A stretch of 64,000 nucleotides of DNA from JADLGL01 sp050184415 (GTDB lineage Bacteria > Pseudomonadota > Alphaproteobacteria > Rhizobiales > Kaistiaceae), in assembly GCA_050184415.1 (NCBI GenBank), contig JBFXAJ010000007.1, positions 62,001 through 126,000 on the forward strand. The letters are read 5' to 3'. Position 1 is the stretch's first letter. Every line of letters begins with the position of its first letter. This document shows, piece after piece, positions 60,128 through 64,000 of this stretch. The translations under genes were made by a program, and so were the position numbers. The notes beneath the pieces were generated by a model, which saw nothing but the letters and a program-made list of their open reading frames with translations, had not been told where the DNA came from and ran no database searches.

Positions 60128-60210
60128 GCTGCGGCAACGGGTGGTGCCGGATGCCGCGAGCGGGTCCGGGGTCCACGCAAGGTCGCTGAACAAGGGCTTT
60201 CCGTCGCGCT

Positions 60211-60633
60211 ATGAGTGCGTTCTCAAATACCCTCCTGCTCGGCCTTGATGACATCGAGCGCGTCCTGGGCCAGGTCGCCCGCAAGGGCGGCGACGGCTAC
60301 CCTCCGTACGACATCGAGCGCTTTCCGAAATCCGAGGATCGGGACGAAGTCCTCCGGATCACGTTTGCAGTCGCCGGCTTTCGGGCCGAGGATCTGGACG
60401 TGACGGCGGTGGATAACCAGCTTGTGATCCGCGGACGGCAGGTCGAAGAGCCCGCGCGGACGTATCTCCATAGAGGGATCGCCGCCCGGCGTTTTCAGAA
60501 GACCTTCGTTCTCGCGGAAGGCATGAAGGTGCTGGGAGCCGATCTCAGGAATGGGCTGTTGTCCATCGACATCGCCCGTCCCGTCGGAGCGCGGGCTGCG
60601 CGCACCGTCACCATCAACGGGTCCGCCAGTTAG
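60211..60633 (+). CDS. Small heat shock protein (Hsp20/alpha-crystallin family)
   Basis: A 140-residue ATP-independent holdase chaperone. The alpha-crystallin domain spans about 32-128 with PPYDIERF, YRITFAVAGF-like LRITFAVAGFRAEDLDVTAV, LVIRGRQ and the conserved YLHRGIAARRFQKTFVLAEG; the ADLRNGLLSIDIARP motif near 108-122 is the family A-x-x-x-n-GvL box. The short N-terminus (FSNTLLLGLDDIERVLGQ) is like rhizobial IbpA/HspH proteins. A sigma-32 promoter lies upstream. No good ribosome-binding site is visible next to the ATG, which may mean that translation is also controlled. Confidence 0.92.
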   Translation: MSAFSNTLLLGLDDIERVLGQVARKGGDGYPPYDIERFPKSEDRDEVLRITFAVAGFRAEDLDVTAVDNQLVIRGRQVEEPARTYLHRGIAARRFQKTFVLAEGMKVLGADLRNGLLSIDIARPVGARAARTVTINGSAS

Positions 60634-60665
60634 GCCCCGTCGCGTACCAGTAGGAGGTACCAGTC

Positions 60666-60923
60666 ATGGAACATCGTTTTGAACGCAACGTCATGTCGGC
60701 CGAGAAGTTTGCCGGCCTCGGCGGCGGCCAGATCGCCTACGTCAAAGCCATGACGTCCGAGGACTTCCGCGCAGCCTTCCCCAACGTGCCGCCGCTCGCG
60801 CCGGGACTTTCCCTGTGGGCGCTCCTCAACGCCGACGGCTCGCCCATCATGGTCGCCGACAGCCGCGAGGCTGCGATCCAGAACGCCTGGGAGAACGACC
60901 TCGCGACCGTGAGCCTCCACTAG
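60666..60923 (+). CDS. DUF1150 family protein
   Basis: An 85-residue protein with the DUF1150 signature: LGGGQIAYVKAMTSEDFRA, PPLAPGLSLWALLNADGSPI then MVADSREAAIQNAWENDLATVSLH. It is 32 bp downstream of hsp20 with an excellent ribosome-binding site (TAGGAGGTACC), an arrangement conserved in Hyphomicrobiales, so it is probably part of the heat-shock operon. Function unknown. Confidence 0.92.
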   Translation: MEHRFERNVMSAEKFAGLGGGQIAYVKAMTSEDFRAAFPNVPPLAPGLSLWALLNADGSPIMVADSREAAIQNAWENDLATVSLH

Positions 60924-60937
60924 GCTCCTTCATCCTC

Positions 60938-60963
60938 GGCTCTCGCCGCCGGCGGCGAGAGCC
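60938..60963. terminator. Bidirectional hairpin between convergent genes
   Basis: GGCTCTCGCCGCC followed directly by GGCGGCGAGAGCC is a perfect 26-nt palindrome in the 48-bp gap between the convergent DUF1150 gene and the next leftward gene. No long T-run follows on either side, but position and strength suit a shared terminator. Confidence 0.6.
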
Positions 60964-60971
60964 CCCTCGCT

Positions 60972-61562
60972 TCAGGGCGGAAGGCCCGCACCCAAATCCC
61001 CGATCAGCGCGTCGAGCCGGCGGACGAGTTCCTCGCCGAACGGGCGCGGCTGCTCCGCGGCCGGAGCGTTCGGCGCCATCGGCTCCTCGCGAAGACCCGC
61101 TCCCGCAACCGCTTCGCCATCGGTCGGTCCGCCGATGATCTCGCGGAGCGCCGCCGCGATTGTTGCGTTCGCTTCCGCCAGGGCCGCGAGCTGCGCCTCC
61201 ATTCGCGCGAGCGCGTCGCGCAGCGAAGCAAGATCGGCAGGCCCGACCGCGGCGATGGCCGCCTCCAGTCGGTCCAGCCGCGCGCCGAGGTCCGTCGGCA
61301 TCCCTTCAACGAGAGCCTGCAGCTCCGCGACCGCGGCATCGACCCCTGTCGTCACCGCCGGCGCCCCCGGCGTCGACACCGCAAGGCATTCCCAGGTCCC
61401 TGCCGCCGGCCTGCAATAGACGATGTCCCCGGTATGCGTGTCGAAGCGGACAAAACCTTCGCCGTCCGGCACCAGTTGGAAACGCGGGACGTCCTGCGCG
61501 CCGGCCGGCGCGATCGTGACCAGCAGAGCGAGGGTGGCGGTGGCGAGACGCAGCATGGGCAT
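60972..61562 (-). CDS. Exported coiled-coil protein of unknown function
   Basis: A 196-residue protein. The signal peptide (LRLATATLALLVTIAPAGAQ, about 4-23) precedes a small domain FQLVPDGEGFVRFDTHTGDI with two cysteines (VYCRPAAGTWEC), a pattern common in alphaproteobacterial secreted proteins. Residues 75-145 are a coiled coil (LEAAIAAVGPADLASLRDAL, ARMEAQLAALAEANATIAAAL). The end EELVRRLDALIGDLG is helical too. Probably periplasmic and oligomeric. Not recognised beyond that. Confidence 0.65.
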   Translation of the reverse strand: MPMLRLATATLALLVTIAPAGAQDVPRFQLVPDGEGFVRFDTHTGDIVYCRPAAGTWECLAVSTPGAPAVTTGVDAAVAELQALVEGMPTDLGARLDRLEAAIAAVGPADLASLRDALARMEAQLAALAEANATIAAALREIIGGPTDGEAVAGAGLREEPMAPNAPAAEQPRPFGEELVRRLDALIGDLGAGLPP

Positions 61563-61642
61563 TCCTTCCTGACGCGCGGTCAGCGCGTCGCCTTGAGGCC
61601 CGGCATCGCCGAAGCTACGGTCGGCCGACGCAGCGACTCGGC

Positions 61643-61984
61643 ATGAGCATCATCTACAAGATCGTCACGCGGCGGGAATGGGCCTTTGCCGAAGCGGCCG
61701 GCCGGTTCGACGGATCGACCGTCGACCGGGCCGACGGATTCATCCACTTCTCGACCGCCGATCAGGTCGAAGAGACGGCGCGCCGCCACTTTGCGGGTCA
61801 ACCGGATCTCATCCTCGTGGCCGTCGATGGCGACGCCCTCGGTGCTGCCCTGAAATGGGAACCCTCGCGCGGTGGCGCGGCATTCCCGCACCTCTACGGT
61901 CCACTGCCGCGGTCGGCCGTGAAGTCGTCGCGATCGCTGCCGCTCGGGGCCGGCGGGCATGATTTCAGCGGCCTCCTCGGATGA
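61643..61984 (+). CDS. DUF952 family protein
   Basis: A 113-residue protein with the DUF952 landmarks IIYKIVTRREW, DGFIHFSTADQVEETARRHF, DLILVAVDGDALGAALKWEP and FPHLYGPLPRSAV. The fold resembles ADP-ribosyltransferase-like Tpt1/RES folds but no activity is known. The stop overlaps the pyrD start by 4 bp (ATGA), and the DUF952-pyrD pair is familiar from other Hyphomicrobiales, so translation is probably coupled. Confidence 0.9.
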   Translation: MSIIYKIVTRREWAFAEAAGRFDGSTVDRADGFIHFSTADQVEETARRHFAGQPDLILVAVDGDALGAALKWEPSRGGAAFPHLYGPLPRSAVKSSRSLPLGAGGHDFSGLLG

Positions 61985-63078
61985 GCGGCCTTCTCGATCG
62001 GCTCGGCGTCACGCTGCTCTTTCGCTTCGACCCCGAGACCGCGCACCGGATGGCCATCCGCGCCCTCGCCCTCGACGTCCATGGCCGCGCGGCCCCGCCC
62101 GACCCCATCCTCAGCACATCGGTGCTTGGCCTCGATTTCCCGTCGCCGATCGGCCTCGCCGCCGGGTTCGACAAGAATGCGGAAGCCGTCGGCGGGCTGT
62201 TGAAGCTCGGCTTCGGCTTCGTCGAGGTCGGCACCGTGACGCCGCTCGCCCAGCTGGGCAACCCCAAGCCGCGGATGTTCCGGCTGGAGCGGGACCGGGC
62301 GATCGTCAACCGCCTCGGCTTCAACAATGACGGCGCCGAAACCGTCGCCCGCCGGCTCGGCCGCCGCGCCGGGGACGCCGGCATCGTGGGCGTGAACATC
62401 GGAGCGAACCGCGATTCGGCCGACCGGATCGCCGACTATGTCGCCGGCGTCGACCGCTTTGCGCGCATCGCGTCCTATCTCGCGCTCAACGTCTCGTCCC
62501 CCAATACGGCGGGTCTCCGCGGCCTTCAAAAGCCCGACGCCCTCGCCGAGCTGCTCGGCCGCGCCGTCGCGGCGCGCGACGAGGCAACCAACGGGCTGCC
62601 GCGTCCAACGCCCCTTCTCCTGAAGATCGCGCCCGATCTCGACGAACGCGCCCTCGAGGACATCGTGCTGACGGTGCAGGCCTCGGGCATCGACGGGATG
62701 ATCGTCTCCAATACGACCGTTTCGCGCGCGGGTCTTGCCGCCGACCGGCACAGCACGGAATCCGGCGGCCTGTCCGGGCCGCCGCTGTTCCGTCGCTCGA
62801 CGATCGTCCTCGCCAAGGTCCGGCGGCTCGCCGGTCCCGGCCTTCCGCTCATCGGCGTCGGGGGCGTCGAAACGGCCGCCGATGCCTTGGCGAAGGTCGC
62901 CGCCGGGGCCAACCTCGTCCAAGTCTATACGGGAATGATCTATCGCGGGCAGGGCATCGCCGCCGCCATCGCGCGCGACCTCGCCGCGCGGCTGAGGGCG
63001 GCCGGCTTCAGGTCGATCGGCGACGCCGTCGGAACCGACAACGCCCGCTGGAGCGCGCCCGACCTCCCGCCTGGCTGA
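61981..63078 (+). CDS. pyrD: Dihydroorotate dehydrogenase, quinone-dependent (class 2)
   Basis: Oxidises dihydroorotate to orotate, passing electrons to membrane quinone. The 365-residue protein has an N-terminal amphipathic segment (LLDRLGVTLLFRFDPETAHR), then PIGLAAGFDKNAEAVGGL (FMN/substrate), LNVSSPNTAGLRGLQ with the class 2 catalytic serine (near 174), LLKIAPDL, IVSNTTVSR and LIGVGGVETAADAL. Located downstream of DUF952; the pathway partner pyrF is far upstream in this window. Confidence 0.96.
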   Translation: MSGLLDRLGVTLLFRFDPETAHRMAIRALALDVHGRAAPPDPILSTSVLGLDFPSPIGLAAGFDKNAEAVGGLLKLGFGFVEVGTVTPLAQLGNPKPRMFRLERDRAIVNRLGFNNDGAETVARRLGRRAGDAGIVGVNIGANRDSADRIADYVAGVDRFARIASYLALNVSSPNTAGLRGLQKPDALAELLGRAVAARDEATNGLPRPTPLLLKIAPDLDERALEDIVLTVQASGIDGMIVSNTTVSRAGLAADRHSTESGGLSGPPLFRRSTIVLAKVRRLAGPGLPLIGVGGVETAADALAKVAAGANLVQVYTGMIYRGQGIAAAIARDLAARLRAAGFRSIGDAVGTDNARWSAPDLPPG

Positions 63079-63192
63079 CTGCGCTCACGCAGGCCGGCGA
63101 TGGGACGCGCCGGGTGGCTCGGGAACTGACTCCCGCGAGCACGAGTTCGCACCCATCGCCGACGGCGAGAGGGTAGCCGGACGGTCCGCGCC

Positions 63193-64000
63193 TCAGGTCT
63201 TCGCCTTGGCGTCCTTCGGCTTCCGCCGGAACGTGCTGCGGATGTTGGCGAAGAGATTCACGTCGACGCCGTTCCGCTTCATGATCACCGACTGCTGGAT
63301 CACCGACAGGAGGTTGTTCCACGCCCAGTAGATCACGAGGCCGGCCGGGAACGAGGCCAGCATGAAGGTGAAGACCAGCGGCAGGATGTTGAAGATCCAT
63401 TTCGGCGTGCCGGGGGTCTGCGGATTGAGCTGGAACTGGGCCCACATCGTGATGCCCATGATGACCGGCCAGATGCCGACCCCGAGGAAGGCGGGCGGCT
63501 CGAAGGGCAGCAGGCCGAACAGATTGAAGATCGATGTCGGATCCGGCGCCGAGAGGTCCTGGATCCAGCCGAAGAACGGCTGGTGGCGCATCTCGAGCGT
63601 GACGAACAGCACCTTGTAGAGCGCGAAGAACACCGGGATCTGGATCAGGATCGGCCAGCACCCGGCCACCGGATTGATCTTCTCCTTCCGGTACAGCTCC
63701 AGCATCGCCTGCTGCTGCTTCGCGCGGTCGTCCTTGTGGCGCTCTCTGAGCGCCGCGATCTGCGGCGTGAACTTCCGCATCGCCGCCATCGACCGGTAGG
63801 ACCGGTTGGCGAGCGGGAAGAAGATCAGCTTCAGGATGACGGTGACGAGGAGGATCGCGACGCCGAAATTGCCGACGAGGCGGTAGAGCCAGTCGAGCAC
63901 CGAGAACATCGGCTTGGTGATGAAATAGAACCACCCCCAGTCGATGAGGAGCTCGAAGCGCGGGATGTCCAGCGCCGCTTCATAGCCGTCGACGATCGCA
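63193..64000 (-). CDS. yidC: Membrane protein insertase YidC, N-terminal part outside the window
   Basis: The 3' part of the Oxa1/YidC insertase gene; the frame is open to base 64000, giving 269 residues. It starts inside the end of the periplasmic domain (IPRFELLIDWGWFYFITKP), followed by the five-helix core: FGVAILLVTVILKLIFFPLA, the cytoplasmic coiled coil KFTPQIAALRERHKDDRAK, NPVAGCWPILIQIPVFFALY and the last helices. The C-terminal tail RSTFRRKPKDAKAKT is basic, as expected for ribosome contact. The 63079-63192 gap to the convergent pyrD shows nothing. Confidence 0.96.
   Translation of the reverse strand, partial: AIVDGYEAALDIPRFELLIDWGWFYFITKPMFSVLDWLYRLVGNFGVAILLVTVILKLIFFPLANRSYRSMAAMRKFTPQIAALRERHKDDRAKQQQAMLELYRKEKINPVAGCWPILIQIPVFFALYKVLFVTLEMRHQPFFGWIQDLSAPDPTSIFNLFGLLPFEPPAFLGVGIWPVIMGITMWAQFQLNPQTPGTPKWIFNILPLVFTFMLASFPAGLVIYWAWNNLLSVIQQSVIMKRNGVDVNLFANIRSTFRRKPKDAKAKT

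Noticed and set aside
60128..60210. ROSE-type RNA thermometer in the hsp20 leader
   Set aside because: The conserved ROSE sequence around the ribosome-binding site is not visible; kept only as an open question in the findings.

Overview
The window is high-GC (roughly two-thirds G+C), densely coded DNA from an alphaproteobacterial chromosome, most probably order Hyphomicrobiales (Rhizobiales). This rests on gene content and order rather than on any single marker: gcrA beside argD-argF-hslO, a SAM-II riboswitch in front of metZ, metZ-apaG, hsp20-DUF1150, DUF952-pyrD, dapD-nucleotidase-argB, dnaK-dnaJ-phospholipid methyltransferase, a PodJ-like protein, and GANTC sites upstream of gcrA. I cannot name the genus.

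Layout. 1-9 kb: nth (cut by the left edge) divergent from a DUF2244 gene, an AraC/O6-alkylguanine methyltransferase fusion, then a long leftward run gpmA, dapB, pyrF, FMN reductase, phospholipid methyltransferase, dnaJ, a very short OmdA-like gene and dnaK, with a heat-shock sigma-32-type promoter upstream of dnaK. 9.4-16.2 kb: a short-chain dehydrogenase, polA whose proofreading active site is gone, an ASCH-like protein and envelope lipoproteins including a secretory lipase. 16.3-25.4 kb is the accessory part: a SLOG-like/SLATT membrane protein, a xylose-type sugar ABC transporter and a 1201-residue DUF4062-STAND ATPase-TM-TPR protein. 25.5-32.1 kb: fcl and ugd (sugar nucleotide synthesis), a HEAT-repeat exported protein, HPP-CBS protein, a DHA2 exporter, a HAD gene remnant and tRNA-Gly(CCC). 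32.2-43.6 kb: DUF1501/DUF1800 pair, dcd, SAM-II riboswitch-metZ, apaG, a geranylgeranyl-reductase-like flavoprotein, hslO, argF, argD. 43.6-50 kb: gcrA, a TauE/SafE exporter cluster, a PodJ-like coiled-coil membrane protein, an S24 repressor-like regulator, ThiF/MoeB and a DHFR-like protein. 50.3-56.4 kb: arginase-like protein, small orphan genes, dapD, nucleotidase, RidA, argB and an alpha/beta hydrolase. 56.9-64 kb: a tandem pair of PRC-barrel/Pro-Ala-linker/cytochrome c proteins, a lipoprotein, hsp20-DUF1150, a coiled-coil secreted protein, DUF952-pyrD and yidC (cut by the right edge).

How it fits together. Most genes are housekeeping: lysine (dapB, dapD), arginine (argB, argD, argF), pyrimidine (pyrF, pyrD, dcd), methionine (metZ), proteostasis (dnaK, dnaJ, hsp20, hslO, yidC) and cell-cycle control (gcrA). 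Many neighbours overlap by 4 bp and are probably translationally coupled.

Most worth following up: the dispersed 28-nt palindrome present four times at three gene ends, the duplicated PRC-barrel cytochromes, the Pol I with all four exonuclease carboxylates replaced, the two conflict-type proteins (SLOG-SLATT and DUF4062-STAND), the terminator-like hairpin at the very start of the argD transcript, and the OmdA-like mini-gene between dnaK and dnaJ.
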